Below, one piece after another: positions 46,406-56,780 of a DNA stretch of 64,000 nucleotides. Both the position numbers and the translations under genes were made by a program. The notes under the pieces were generated by a model. It saw only the letters and a list, made by a program, of their open reading frames with translations, had not been told where the DNA came from and did not search any database. Origin of the DNA: Diphasiastrum complanatum (taxonomy: Eukaryota > Streptophyta > Lycopodiopsida > Lycopodiales > Lycopodiaceae); NCBI GenBank assembly GCA_029204225.1, contig MU831568.1, positions 64,001 through 128,000 on the forward strand, written 5' to 3'. Numbering within the stretch: the first letter of the stretch is position 1; every line of letters starts with the position of its first letter.

Positions 46406-47636
46406 CTTGGATCCTAAGGGATCTAATCAGTTTGGTTGGCCGATAATGTGGTTTTAGGCCTCTTACGGTGATTTTTCCTTGATAACTTTTTTATCTTTGC
46501 TTGGATTGGCCTGAGATTTTCACAGTAGTTAGATCTGATGTAGATCTAACTATTGATCCTATCTGCGAAGGTTACTCGTGTGAGGGTTGGATGTGCAATG
46601 GTTCTTTCACTGTTTTCTAGTCAAAAAACCTTGATTTTCTCAGAAAGACTAGGAAGTAACTCTCAGAAGCTTCACTAAAGCTGGATCTGACTTTGGAAAG
46701 GTCTGCGAAGGTCAACTCTCACAAGAAATGAAAATTTCACTGTTTGCGAGGGCTTAGGGACACCTTTTTTATCTGATCTTCACCAATATCATCTACTAAC
46801 TCTTGTAGACTGCATCACTGATGTAAAATGACATTTTGAAGACAATGGGATGGTCTACAAAGATTATATATGCAAAGATTCTTTGGATCTTCTGATTTTA
46901 TTGATTTTCAAGCACTTAGATCCACTTTTTGGCTCACTAGGATCAAACTAACTCTCGCAGACTCTTCTGTGTCCTCACTGAGATGGAATTTTAGAATTCT
47001 TTGTGAAGGTTACCTTTCATTGGAAGTCAAAAATTTGTTGTCTGTGAGGGTTCACAACTCTTTTCTCGTCTTTTTTCACTTGGGAACCTTCGCATGAGCA
47101 CTTCCTTTGGAAATGAACCTTCTGAGCCTTCTCTGTGTCCTTGTCTCACTAAGATGGAACTTCAGAGGGTTTTGTGAGGGTTTTTATGAAGATTTGAAAA
47201 AACAAATTTGATTTTTTAAGGGTTTTTTTTGAGATTTTTATGGTTTTCTTCGATTTTTTTAAAATCTGTTGGGAAGTAGCCCTCGCAAGCTTCTATGCAA
47301 GCCTGGGATAGTACCTTTGAGTTGTTGCCAATCATGCAAAGGTTAGTTCCAAGGGAATTTTAAAAATTAAGGACTGGAGTGGTTTTTGGCCACTCTTTTC
47401 CTCCAAAAATAGATTTGAACAAGTTTTATGGTTTTTCAAGATTTTTGGTTGGATGCCAAGCCCTTAGAGGTTGTTTTGGGTCTCCAATACCCTTCCACAC
47501 CTCCTCTGCTAGCTGTGAGCAGTCCAAGCACAAGAAACCACAGAAAACTAACTAAATCTACCCCAAAATCCACTCAAAACATGCTAAAAAAGAAAATGCA
47601 ACTAAGAATGCAACTACAACTAGTTAGTGAATCCTA
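46406..47636 (-). other. Ty3 leader region
   Basis: Non-coding interval between a Ty3 primer site and gag. It contains repeated GCGAAGGTT and GTGAGGGTT motifs, similar to a stretch at 57010-57190. No gene recognised. Confidence 0.55.
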
Positions 47637-47654
47637 TCCCTGGCAACGACGCCA
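47637..47654 (-). promoter_or_regulatory. Ty3-type primer binding site
   Basis: Minus strand TGGCGTCGTTGCCAGGGA, close to TGGCGCCGTTGCCGGGGA known from plant Ty3 elements (Asp tRNA). One base upstream an LTR end (plus TGTAGGGTGTAGC from 47656) survives for about 40 bases. Confidence 0.7.
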
Positions 47655-47695
47655 CTGTAGGGTGTAGCAAGTATGTGGTGAGCAGCCCTCCTCCA

Positions 47696-48335
47696 GTCAA
47701 AAGGGTTGAGCAATATTGAAGGATCACTTGCCCTGAGAAAACTTTCTCCTGAATGAAACGATACTGGATTTCTATGTGCTTGGATTTGCCATGAAATCTA
47801 GGATCTAGTGACAGTGAAATATAGCTCAAATTGTCACACAAAATGGTGGTAGCATTGAGCTGAGTGTGATGTAAGTCGTGAAGTAATAACCTGATCCATG
47901 TAGCTTCTTTTGAGGCTTGACATGTTGCGATGTGCTCTGCCTTTGTCGAAAAAAGTGCAACTGACTTCTGCTTCCTTGAGTTCCATAAAATCGGTCCCCT
48001 TGTCAGATAGAAACAGCACCCGAAGCTAGATTTTCTAGTAGAGGCTGTTCCTCCCCAATCTGAGTCGGAGTAGCCTTGTAGGACAAGTGGGTCGATAGCA
48101 TTTCGATCATAACACAAAATGTGATCCAAACTTCCCTGAATATCTCTCATCACTCTCTTTAATGCTTTCCAATGAGAGATCCTAGGATTAGGCATGAATT
48201 GACTTAACATACTAATAGTGTATGCTAAATCTGGTCTAGTACACAACATTGCATACATCAAATATCCTATTAGTGAATGATAAGGGTACTTTGAGGCTCT
48301 CATAAGAGTCATGAGGTATATTCGAGCTACCATGG
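47696..48335 (-). pseudogene. Copia RT end and RNase H fragment
   Basis: Frame 47620-48333 begins within RT C-terminal sequence: HSLIGYLMYAMLCTRPDLAY, LSQFMPNPRISHWKA, GYSDSDWGG (first RNase H Asp), FSTKAEHI (the usual Glu of STxEAEY is Lys), CDNLSYISLS and HGKSKHIEIQYRFIQ. At about 47695 it passes into Ty3 LTR/PBS sequence, a chimeric junction with no biological meaning as a protein. Confidence 0.85.
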
Positions 48336-48823
48336 ACTAGTGCATCTGCTATGGAGATGTCAACAACGACAATCTTCATCAGCTCAGTGGATATTTTGAT
48401 GCAAGCTGGGGAGGAGATGTAGACAATCGTAAGTTCACATCTGGATTTACATTCTTCTTCAACGGTAGTCCTATCTCATGGAACAGTCATAAGCAAACAT
48501 CTATCACATTTTCTTTTACAGAAGCAGAATACATTGCTGCTTCTCAATCTATTAAGGAAGAATTTTGGTTGAGAAATTTACTGTCAGACGTTAATCTGAA
48601 TCAGTACATCCCTACAAGTTTATTTTGTGATAAGTGTTTTTGTCTTATCGGCCAACCCTAGATTTCACTCTAGGAGTAAGCACATTGAAGCTTAACGTAC
48701 TATAGAACGCAGGACATGGTTGTAGATATATTCACAAAAGCATTAAGTGTTAATGCACATAACAAATTTTGTGCATTGCTTAGTCTAAACATCAAGGCAT
48801 TCATAGATTCAAATTAAGGGGGG
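48336..48823 (+). pseudogene. Copia RNase H fragment before 3' LTR
   Basis: Opposite strand to its neighbour: DASWGGDVDNRKFTSGFTFF, SWNSHKQTSITFSFTEAEYI, IKEEFWLRNLLSDV, then stops, and DIFTKALSVNAHNKF. The polypurine run AAGGGGGG precedes the LTR at 48824. Only the end of the element remains. Confidence 0.85.
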
Positions 48824-50031
48824 TGTTGGATTTATCTCCTCTACTCTCCTAAATCATATTTTAATCTGCCTCCATTCATGCTACATTTTTACTCATGTTG
48901 TCGCACAGTTTGCATATTTACATGTAAAATAAGACAAACGAATAAAATGTGACCATCTGCATAAATACAAGTAAATTCTCACGGACGAAGAAAAGGCGAA
49001 AAATGCGACCTTGTGTTTTTACATGTGTTTTGTGATAGGCGAAAAAGGTGACACTGCCTTACAAAATGCCAAAGGTGCCCTAGGAAAAGCGAAGGCACCC
49101 TATAAATCAAATCCTAAGGCATTTCGTTAGAGTGACGCACTTTTCACATCTTCACCAACATTCATTTCAGCAAAGGCTGTTGTCGCGGCCTTTTCACGCT
49201 CATCCCATACAACTGTGCTAACTGATTTGATAACGACAGCAGCCACCCACGATCTCCTACAGATAGCACGTTCACTTTGTACTTTCTTCATTTTCACACC
49301 TGTAACATTGTGTATATATATTGAATATCATTTACGTATTCAGTACCGTGACCAACAAAACAAGTGTGTGTGTAAGATATAGCATCAGAGATAGACGAAG
49401 TAGATGCCTTGCGCATTGATTCTTTATTGTCAGTAATAGGTTCATTCCTTTCACAGATTGCACGGTTTCGTCTGCTATTGTTTTGTGTTCTACCACATTA
49501 TTGACATGTATATTTTGTTATACTTAATCTGATAACAGCTCTTTTGTTCTGCGTTCAGATTTGTGTCGATATTGCTATGCTTTTCCTTCATTCTGTCTGA
49601 CTTTCTTGTTGCTCAATCTGGTAATCTGTACTTAGCGAGTTATTATTAGTCTAGTTGTTGACGACTAATATTTAGTCTTGCCTTTCGCGAATCATTCGCG
49701 ACTGAGTATTAGTCGAGCTCAGTCTAGCTCTTCGCAAATCATTCGTGACTAATTATTTGTCTAACTATTCGCGATAAATTATTCTTCTAATGTTTTGTTA
49801 ATGTTTGGCTATGTAATCAGAATGACCGTGATTTCTATCACTAACATTTTGTCCGTTTCTGATAGGCATAGTCATGCTAGAGAAAGAGCAATATAGCTCA
49901 TTCCGCTACGCACAAACACTTTTTGTTCGAGTTCATTTCTTGTTCGAGTTTCGAGTTCGTTTCTTTTTGTGTTCGTTTTCTTTTTGAGCTATTTTCGTTT
50001 CTCACGCACGACACACCCTCTTTCTCCAACA
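48824..50031 (+). repeat. 1.2-kb Copia 3' LTR
   Basis: Starts TGTTGGATTTATC directly after the polypurine tract and ends CTTTCTCCAACA, with matching inverted termini TGTTGGA/TCCAACA. TATAAAT lies at 49101-49107. A 5' partner is not in the window. Confidence 0.75.
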
Positions 50032-50659
50032 CTGAGTGAACAAGACAAAGCTCCGCAGCAAGCAAGGGTGATGGATCTAGAAATTTGGCAAGGTCCTTGT
50101 GGTAATTTGTGTCAAATGGTGATGAGAGAAAATGTTGCTTGAGGAGGTATAAAAAAACACCTTAAAAATGGATGGGGAGGACGGTTTCAAGGAACACAAG
50201 ATGCTTAATATTGTCGGGGGTATTCCTATCATGGTTGTAAATAAATAAAATGTCACAATTAATAAAAACGAGATGCGAAGTCGTGCCATCCTATGTGCAT
50301 AAGCCCATGGCCCAATGAGCACTTGTAAATAATCTTTTTGGAATAAACTAGACTTTGGGCCATGTAATTAAAAATAATATTAGAGGGCAAAGTTTAAGTT
50401 AAGTTACTAAGTTTTTTGGTCTAGTCAAAAGTCAAATGGTGGTAGGTGAGGTGTGTTTCTTCCTACACCGTAGATTCATTTGTATTTCTTGTGTATGGTG
50501 TGGATTTCAATCCCACCTTCTTGCAAGTAGCCAATAGGGAGCAAGGGGCAAGGGCCACCCCGAAGATAAAGAGGCACCATTTGTAACCATTTTCCATGCT
50601 TAATGAGAAGGGGGAGACTCTACCATTTTGGAGAGCAAAGCATCCTCATTTGCTATTCG
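50032..50659. other. No gene recognised
   Basis: Between two LTRs. No coding or structural signal seen. Confidence 0.5.
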
Positions 50660-51234
50660 TGTTAGATTTCTTATGCTCAGGCTTAAAGAAAATCATCAAG
50701 TAATGAGCATCTTGAAAACGGAAGACCGAGAACATGATTTTGGACTTCACATTTTTCTCGTTTAAGTTTTTCCCTTATGCCTTAAACGATTTAAGGTACC
50801 TTTGCTTTTTCCGCCTCCTTTGTCTTTTTGCACCTTCGCAAAAAATGTGACACAATGGCCAAGTGGCCAGAATGCCTTAGAAATCATTCTTAAGGCACCT
50901 TTGCTCTTTTTGTCTTTTTCGTCTTTTTGCCTTCACGAAAAATACGACACACTGGCCATAATGACAGAAACCATTTTAAAAGCACCTTCATCTTTTTGCT
51001 ACCTTTTGTCCAAGGCACCTTCGTCTTTTTGTTGTCTTTAGTCTAAGGCACCTTCGCCTTCTTCGATGCCTTCAATATAAGGCACCTTCGCCTTCTTCGC
51101 TGCCTTCAGAGTAAGGCACCTTTGCCTTCTTTGATGCCTTCAGTGTAAGGCACCTTAGAGATTTAAATGCCTTAAGTCTAAAGGCACCTTCAGATTTTGC
51201 ATACCTTCAGTCTAAGGGCACCTTCGGGATTTTT
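50660..51234 (+). repeat. Truncated E7-family LTR with minisatellite
   Basis: From TGTTAGATTTCTTATGC it follows the E7 3' LTR (60429 onwards) closely and stops matching at about 51234. It contains 3-4 tandem units of about 34 bp (AAGGCACCTTCGCCTTCTTC core) at 51010-51150. No element body follows; instead the gene fragment 51258-52433 begins. Confidence 0.88.
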
Positions 51235-51257
51235 GAATCTGTGAACAGAGACACAAA

Positions 51258-52433
51258 CTAGAAGCTTTGGCACCAAGTGGTGGTGCCAGTAAAAGACGTA
51301 TGAGGGACACAAAAGAGTTCTTGCAAAAGGCGGTTGGAAAAGATTTTATTGCCAAAAAATATATGAATCATTGTTTGAAGGGTAAAGATTTGATTAAGAT
51401 TGTGGAAGATGAAACAAGTGATTCAATTCACTTGAGACTTGCAAAAAAGCTAGTCGACAAGTTCAAGCCAAATCCAAATGTTAAAGAGATGGTGTACGCA
51501 TGTGACCAAGGAGGTGTGAGTCACAAGGGGTGTAGAGCTTTGAAGAAGTATATGAACTGCTCTGACAGAAATGGGTTAAAATGCCATCAAATAATACCTA
51601 CTTATAAACTTGCTGAATCTGCCAAAAGAGAATGCAATTCAATTTTGCTCTCTGAATTAGGAGAGTTTCAGCATATTGAGGATTCTTTTACAATAACCAA
51701 TAAGAAGAAAGGACCTCCGACATGTTTTCATTATCATCAAGGCAACAATGTATCCTTAGATCAAGAAAATGCCCAAGCGAATGATCCGACATTACGAAGT
51801 TAAAACAAATGGTAAGAACATTTATTGTGGATTCCGGTTTCCAATGTATGTCTTCTTCAACTAATATGTTTTCGTAATAAAATTTTTGTTTTAAAGATTG
51901 CAGAGGTAAAGTTATATTTGTTATTAAGTTGGACAAAGCAAAAATCGTAAAAGGGCGTAAACTTGAACGTGTCACAATCACCTTGATGAATCGTGAATTG
52001 CAGCAGTTTGGCGGAAGTTATTGTAAAGAATTTAGCGTGCAATCCGAAAATCACGTATGGTGAATAGCTGCATTTGAAGTTCCTAAGGAGTCTCACGATG
52101 TACTGGAGTGGCTATTTGAAAAATATAGTATATCTAAGATAATACATGCACAAAATGAAGGCAAATTGCTCAATGTTGAAGGAGAAAGCTTTGCTGTAGA
52201 ATGGCACCTAGCTGCTGATTTGAAGACCTTGAAATGCATGTACGGTTGTGGTCTTGGTGCAAATGGAAAGAATTTTTGTATATATTGTATGTTTGAATCT
52301 GGGCGGAACAAAAGTATTTTGAATTGCAACCAACGTCTTGCACCAAATAGGCACAATCTAGACAAAGCTTGGAGTCCTGTGTTGAACATTCCTCTCGAAA
52401 GAGTCCATTTTTGCACAATGCATGGTGAATTAC
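51258..52433 (+). pseudogene. Intron-containing gene fragment, family unrecognised
   Basis: First exon-like frame from 51267 (MAPSGGASKRRMRDTKEFLQ) includes KIVEDETSDSIHLRLAKKLV, VYACDQGGVSHKGCRALKK and IIPTYKLAESAKRECNSILL. A one-base frame slip is needed near 51770. The register ...RHYEVKTN then meets a splice donor GTAAGA (about 51811) and an acceptor TTTTAAAG (about 51896). The second exon reads KVIFVIKLDKAKIVKGRKLE, a TGA, then WHLAADLKTLKCMYGCGLGA and NFCIYCMFES (CxxC) and IPLERVHFCTMH. The C-terminus is lost at a palindrome. The CxxC context loosely recalls the GLSGASG..C..C region of large uncharacterised transposon-like proteins. Probably a captured or truncated gene. Confidence 0.55.
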
Positions 52434-52472
52434 GACCAGGGCCCGTTTGACCAGGTCAAACGTCCCCTGGTC
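52434..52472. repeat. 39-bp palindrome
   Basis: GACCAGGGCCCGTTTGACC, one base A, then GGTCAAACGTCCCCTGGTC: 19-bp arms with two mismatched positions. GGGCCCGTTTG resembles PIF/Harbinger-type terminal repeats. It lies exactly where the 51.3-52.4 kb gene fragment ends. Confidence 0.9.
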
Positions 52473-52486
52473 GCGCCCTGGCGTGA

Positions 52487-52508
52487 TTTCCATGCCACGA
52501 CATGGAAA
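52487..52508. repeat. Second inverted repeat beside the palindrome
   Basis: TTTCCATG and CATGGAAA arms around CCACGA, 14 bases from the 39-bp palindrome. Confidence 0.85.
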
Positions 52509-52719
52509 CTACCATTCCTATAGTACTGAAAAATTTTAAATCACTGCATTCACATAGATGATACTAAAATTTTCAAATGACTGCATTCACATAAACAATA
52601 TTGAAATCAGATATCAAACTCAATCACAACAATTTGCATTCACACAACCTGAAATTCTGCAAGATACTTGACACCAAATCTTCAGTATATCATAAATAAA
52701 ATCATGTACATGATATTTT

Positions 52720-53222
52720 TAATTTCGCTCTCTCCTTAGCCTTCTAGCTAGGTAGAGATCCTTCGGGAGTATTGTGACTCTCTTCCCGTGCACTGCACAC
52801 AAAAATGAGTCCTCAAAGAGCTATATTAGGTACATTTCCACAGACTCTTGTATTGCGGACACCGCATCTGCCGTAACTCTGTTCCCCAAGGAAAATTCAT
52901 CGACTATTTCTTTTACAAGCCTCACAAAAGAGGCCCTAGGGATCAAAAATTTTACGGACTTCTGATAGCTCCGTATATCCTGGAGCCACTTTGCGATCAT
53001 GCGCTTCCTACGCGGTCGAGGAGGTGGTGGCTGCATCCTGCAAAGCTCCTTTCCAACCCATGGTGCTGCACGAGGGGCCGGCCTACCCCTGCCATGCTCT
53101 ATGGTCCTACTTGGGCTAGCTGCGGCAGAACTTGGAGGTGGTGGAGGTGGAGGTGGAGGTGGTAGAGGCAGTGGAGGTGATGGAGGCAAAGGCGGTGGAG
53201 GTGATGTTGGTGGTGTGGGCAA
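52720..53222 (-). pseudogene. Histone H3-fold ORF, CENH3-like, one stop
   Basis: From the Met at 53222: a Pro-rich N-terminal region (long PPPP tract), a basic linker RPAPRAAPWVGKEL, then PRPRRKRMIAKWLQDIRSYQ, KSVKFLIPRASFVRLVKEIV, TADAVSAIQESVEMYLI, a TAG stop (52821-52823) where H3 has Gly, and [36 protein letters not shown]. This follows the H3 fold from alpha-N to alpha-3 (REIRKYQKS..LI...F.RLV.EI ... ALQEA.E.YLVGLFED..LCAIHAKRVTI.PKD..LARR). LIPxASF and the missing RYxPG and LIRKLPF point to CENH3-like rather than canonical H3. No intron in the fold suggests a retrocopy or capture. The stop makes it a pseudogene unless suppressed. Confidence 0.8.
53128..53215. repeat. GGTGGAGGT-type trinucleotide repeat
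   Basis: Imperfect GGTGGA/GGAGGT repeats that encode the poly-proline tract of the H3-like ORF on the minus strand. Confidence 0.85.
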
Positions 53223-53906
53223 TGGTGATGACTACTGAGCTGCAGGTTTTCGTCGCTTTGATGTAGAGCCTGCCTTGCGAGGATTCTTTCTTTTTCGCTC
53301 ATTTGCTCCTCTTCCTGATCATCTATGTGTCGCCTTCTGCTTCATCCTTGTTGTGTGCGACATCGGGGTGCTCTCATCAGAACCACCCACCAACAATAAC
53401 ATCATCGGACCCATCACCGGGCCATGACTTGGGGGTGACACGGTGGGTGTGGTGTCACCCGATATGCTTTAATATGTTGTGTCCATGCCCATTGCTGGTG
53501 GAAATGGGTCGAAGAAAGCCTCATTAAGAACCGACAACTCACCCGATGCCGCAAGCTCCTCATCCAAGAACTTCATTGTTACTTCTCGCTCAGTTGCCGT
53601 GAAGGAAGGGCTTTTTTGTCGTGATGGTTGCTGCTGCTGCTGCTAGTCCTCCTACTGCAGCTAGTCTTCTTGTTGCTGCTGATCACTCTGGTCCTCCTGT
53701 GCAGCTGCTGTGTGGGCCATGTCCTCCTCAGCTTCACGCTGAGTGGCCAGATCTTCATGAGACGCTGTTGGGCTGCGACTCTTACTCCTGCTTCTGCTCC
53801 CCCGTCTCTCTCTCTCATTGAGGGTGGCTAGTGCATCCCTATGGAGCAATGCAATCACTCTGGGATCTCTAGCCATTCGTTTTGTCCGTGCCATTTCCTT
53901 TGACAT
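53223..53906 (-). pseudogene. Upstream ORF beginning MARTK, Gln/Arg-rich
   Basis: Minus-strand frame from 53906, with a second Met at 53894 giving MARTKRMARDPRVIALL, then SRSRSKSRS and a Gln-rich run to a stop near 53661. Its first residues resemble the histone H3 tail MARTKQTARK, and the H3-fold ORF lies 440 bp downstream on the same strand, so this could be the original 5' end of the same gene, separated by frame breaks or an intron. The resemblance covers only about eight residues and may be chance. Other short frames (53579-53818) are shadows. Confidence 0.35.
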
Positions 53907-54345
53907 TGGTTAGTCTTTGAAAACGTATCAGAGAACACGTGAGCTGAAAAAAAAAGAATCTAAAAAAAATGACACTCTGACACTCGAGGGATGAAGTGGA
54001 GAAATGAAGACCCAAGCACCCTTATACAGTGAAGGGTTCTATTTTTAGTAAGTGTCCCTATAAAAGTTTTGGCCTCTTTTCCAAATATAGTATGTTCTTG
54101 TCTTGGCTCATGAGTAAAAATCCTAATTCCCGGTTAGCGAAAACCTTCAAAGAAAACCAGTAATATTATTAAAATGCATATCACTAAACGATTAAAACCC
54201 TAATAAGTAATTTCAACCTTGGACATCCACAAATGTACTAACAGACATATAAACTGCGACAACGCAAAAGTAAAGTCAAAACATAACCAAATATATTAGA
54301 ATAGAGTCAAAACACAACCAACTAATTGTGTTTTCTATTTTTCAT
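53907..54345. other. No gene recognised
   Basis: AT-rich spacer between the MARTK frame and the multi-exon pseudogene. It would contain the H3-like gene promoter if one existed, but no clear TATA box was picked out. Confidence 0.4.
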
Positions 54346-55760
54346 TAGATAAAATCCTTTATTCCCATTGGACTCCTAATGTCCCTATTTGTAAAAATGA
54401 AACACATTTCTGATCTTTTTTGGCTCGTCTCCGTATCTGCAAAACCAGACACAAAATTAATAATCCTATATGTATTCAACATTACTATTTAAAATTCAGG
54501 AATCTGATGGAAATTAGGGGCTTACGTTTTGTCCATCACGAGTGAAGACAAAATCTGCTGGCACATCAGCAAAAGTCAATCCAAGCATATGCCGAAGATC
54601 TTCTAGGCTGCACTCCTTATTGATATGAATTTCTCGTATTTCATCATGGGGCAAATGTATGGATATCTCCACTTCTTGCTGATTCGTCTCTGCGTCTAGA
54701 GAGTCCCATCGGCCATGACCAAACTTATATCACCTATAGATGAAACTTAAGGAGCATGTTGGACGTGAAATATGATACCTTATGGTCATTGTTTCACAAG
54801 AGAGCTTACACTTTATTAAATCTCCTTTATGCTCCATTTCCTTTGAATCCCATGCGACAAATATGTTATCCAACAGTGATCATTCTGTTGCTTTCTAAGC
54901 CCACATCGTGTTTGTTTTCCTAAAGGGGACCGCCTTAAATATGGCAACAAATATGGTGATCGGCACAGAGATGCTAGTGTAGACTCGTTTGGATCTGAAT
55001 GTTGGCTTCATATTACTAGTAATCTCTTTGAGAAGTTGCCTCTTCGTTAATTCAATAGTCAGTTGGTCAGCATATGGCCACTCGTGAGAATCGATCGCAA
55101 ACTCAGAAATTGGTGCTAATTTGCCTTGGCCAAAAAAAAATTTTGGAACTTCATACATGTGATCGTAAAAAAAATGCCCATTTTGATCAGGGCAGAGGAT
55201 GCCAACCCACCATATATTAGTTCTCCATATTTGGCATGTATGGTGGAGAATTTTCCAGTGAAGGACTTCACGTTTTGCCAATCAAAGCTATTTGAAGGAA
55301 AGACATCTGCACCAGGCATTTATGCAACATTATTATCCTTTACAATGACATAAAAAAAATTCAAACATAATAGTTAACACAAGAATAAAAGAGGTGAGAC
55401 CTAAAATGTGACTGTATGGTTTTATCAGCAACAACCACGTCCAATAAAATATCTCGATGCATGTATACGCGTTGCACATTTGCAAGGTATTCACCGTTTT
55501 GGTCGATCTTGAAATTGTGGATCCTTCCTTCCAATGGTAGTCTTGGTTGTTTCACTTCCTCTTTGCAACCTTGTGAGTTCCTTTTCTTGATGGTTGCATG
55601 TAAACCCAGTCAGAAGTTGAAAATGTATGGGGCACCCAATGCTCATTGGAATATTTGATGTGTGCAACAATGGAAGCTAGTTGATTCTTGGGCTTCCTTG
55701 ATTGGGTAGAGGCCATAATGGATGATGTAATGATAATGTAGGATATGCGCAATAGTGTGT
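54346..55760 (-). pseudogene. Degenerate multi-exon gene, unrecognised
   Basis: Minus strand, in order: MASTQSRKPKNQLASIVAHI with EHWVPHTFSTSDWVYMQPS (about 55717-55560), then GRIHNFKIDQNGEYLANVQR and HRDILLDVVVADKTIQ (55525-55410). A candidate intron follows, then SFDWQNVKSFTGKFSTIHA, YDHMYEVPKFFFGQGKL, EWPYADQLTIELTKRQLLKE (ORF 54895-55281). After stops come HLPHDEIREIHINKECSLED and GLTFADVPADFVFTRDGQN. The last exon is joined by a convincing intron (GTAAGC near 54525, TTTTGCAG near 54440), ending LQIGTLGVQWE and TAA. The middle part faintly recalls BAH-type modules (DWVYV..., NGEYLANVQRVYMHRD), but this is not secure. At least three stops make it a pseudogene. Confidence 0.5.
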
Positions 55761-56157
55761 GAGATCTTCAGATAAGGTGAACCAAAATGAAAAAAATAAA
55801 ATATTTGTGGAGTATATAGAATGAGAGACAGAGAGAGGTCATTTAGAGAGAGACTACGAAATGAGAGAGAGATGAGAGATACAAGCTTGTGAACATTCAA
55901 AATTTGAAATAAGAACTAGGCTCACTTTTAGGATATGGCTGCTAGTAGATAGACAAGCTAATTGATGTAAACTTGTAGGCATAGTTATTGCTTTATCTAG
56001 GGTTAATATAGGGTTAATATTAGAGGTGTACTTTGTGGGCCCACACTTGATTTAATCTACACCATTGAATTTGCCATGTCATATGGACCATTCCCTCTCA
56101 GTTGTCAATATTTTATTGGGACACGTGTCATCATTAACACTAATTATAATTAGTGAA
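55761..56157. other. No gene recognised
   Basis: AT-rich sequence, with GAGAGA-rich bases at 55815-55880 and a small palindrome CTAATTATAATTAG just before the hairpin at 56158. Confidence 0.45.
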
Positions 56158-56190
56158 GAGGCCCTTTTTGAGTCCAAAAAGGGCCCTAAT
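56158..56190 (+). repeat. Perfect hairpin followed by CTAAT, copy B
   Basis: GGCCCTTTTTG (56160-56170), loop AGTC, CAAAAAGGGCC (56175-56185), then CTAAT. Arms pair over 11 bp without mismatch. Shares about 34 bases with copy A at 32562-32594 (opposite strand) and no similarity beyond. Confidence 0.92.
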
Positions 56191-56780
56191 GGATGAGGCA
56201 GCTTGGGTAACTATGATTGGAATTGTAGATCCAATTGTCATAGATTGCCCTTGTGAGGAATCAGAGGCGAGGGTAGTAGCAGAGGCTAGGGGTACAGGTA
56301 GTTCAGAGCGAGTTGCGGTAAAGAGAATATGCACAGCTGACGGTGGTGGCTGAGTGCAACGATGAGATGCGGAAGGCGACGGGGGCATGACAATCTCACT
56401 ACATACTCTATGATGACTCTGGGAGTTAAATACTTGGTGGGATGATTCAGTTGGGGCTACTTCATAGGTGGCTAGCACTGAATCAGCATGAAACCCGTGG
56501 ACCATATTTTCCAAGTGCGAGATGGCCAAGGAGGACAAAAGAGACCCAATAGCTAACTACTATTTAGTATTACTCTTAATAGCTCTCTTCAACTCTCCGA
56601 AAATTATCTTGAACCAATCATGAGGTTGCGGTCCCCTTATCTAGCTCATAGTTAGATTCTACCAAACAGTGGAGGATCTGGGAAGAGATCATTTCCTTCC
56701 TAAGTTCTTAACCATCAAGAAGTTGTTGAGAAGCTGGGCGGCAGCATGGAGGATGGGATCATGGATGGCTTTCAGTAGAT
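56191..56780 (-). pseudogene. Degenerate ORF, unrecognised
   Basis: Minus strand: DPILHAAAQLLNNFLMVKNL, RGPQPHDWFKIIFGELKRAI, then frame 56140-56538 with SLAISHLENMVHGFHADSVL and a Ser/Thr/Pro-rich tail. Isolated stops in otherwise plausible protein suggest decay. The strand and position place it just beyond the CTAAT hairpin. I do not recognise a family. Confidence 0.35.

Noticed and set aside
52999-53238. Gly-rich frame opposite the H3-like ORF
   Set aside because: Antisense of the poly-Pro repeat. The histone reading is on the minus strand.
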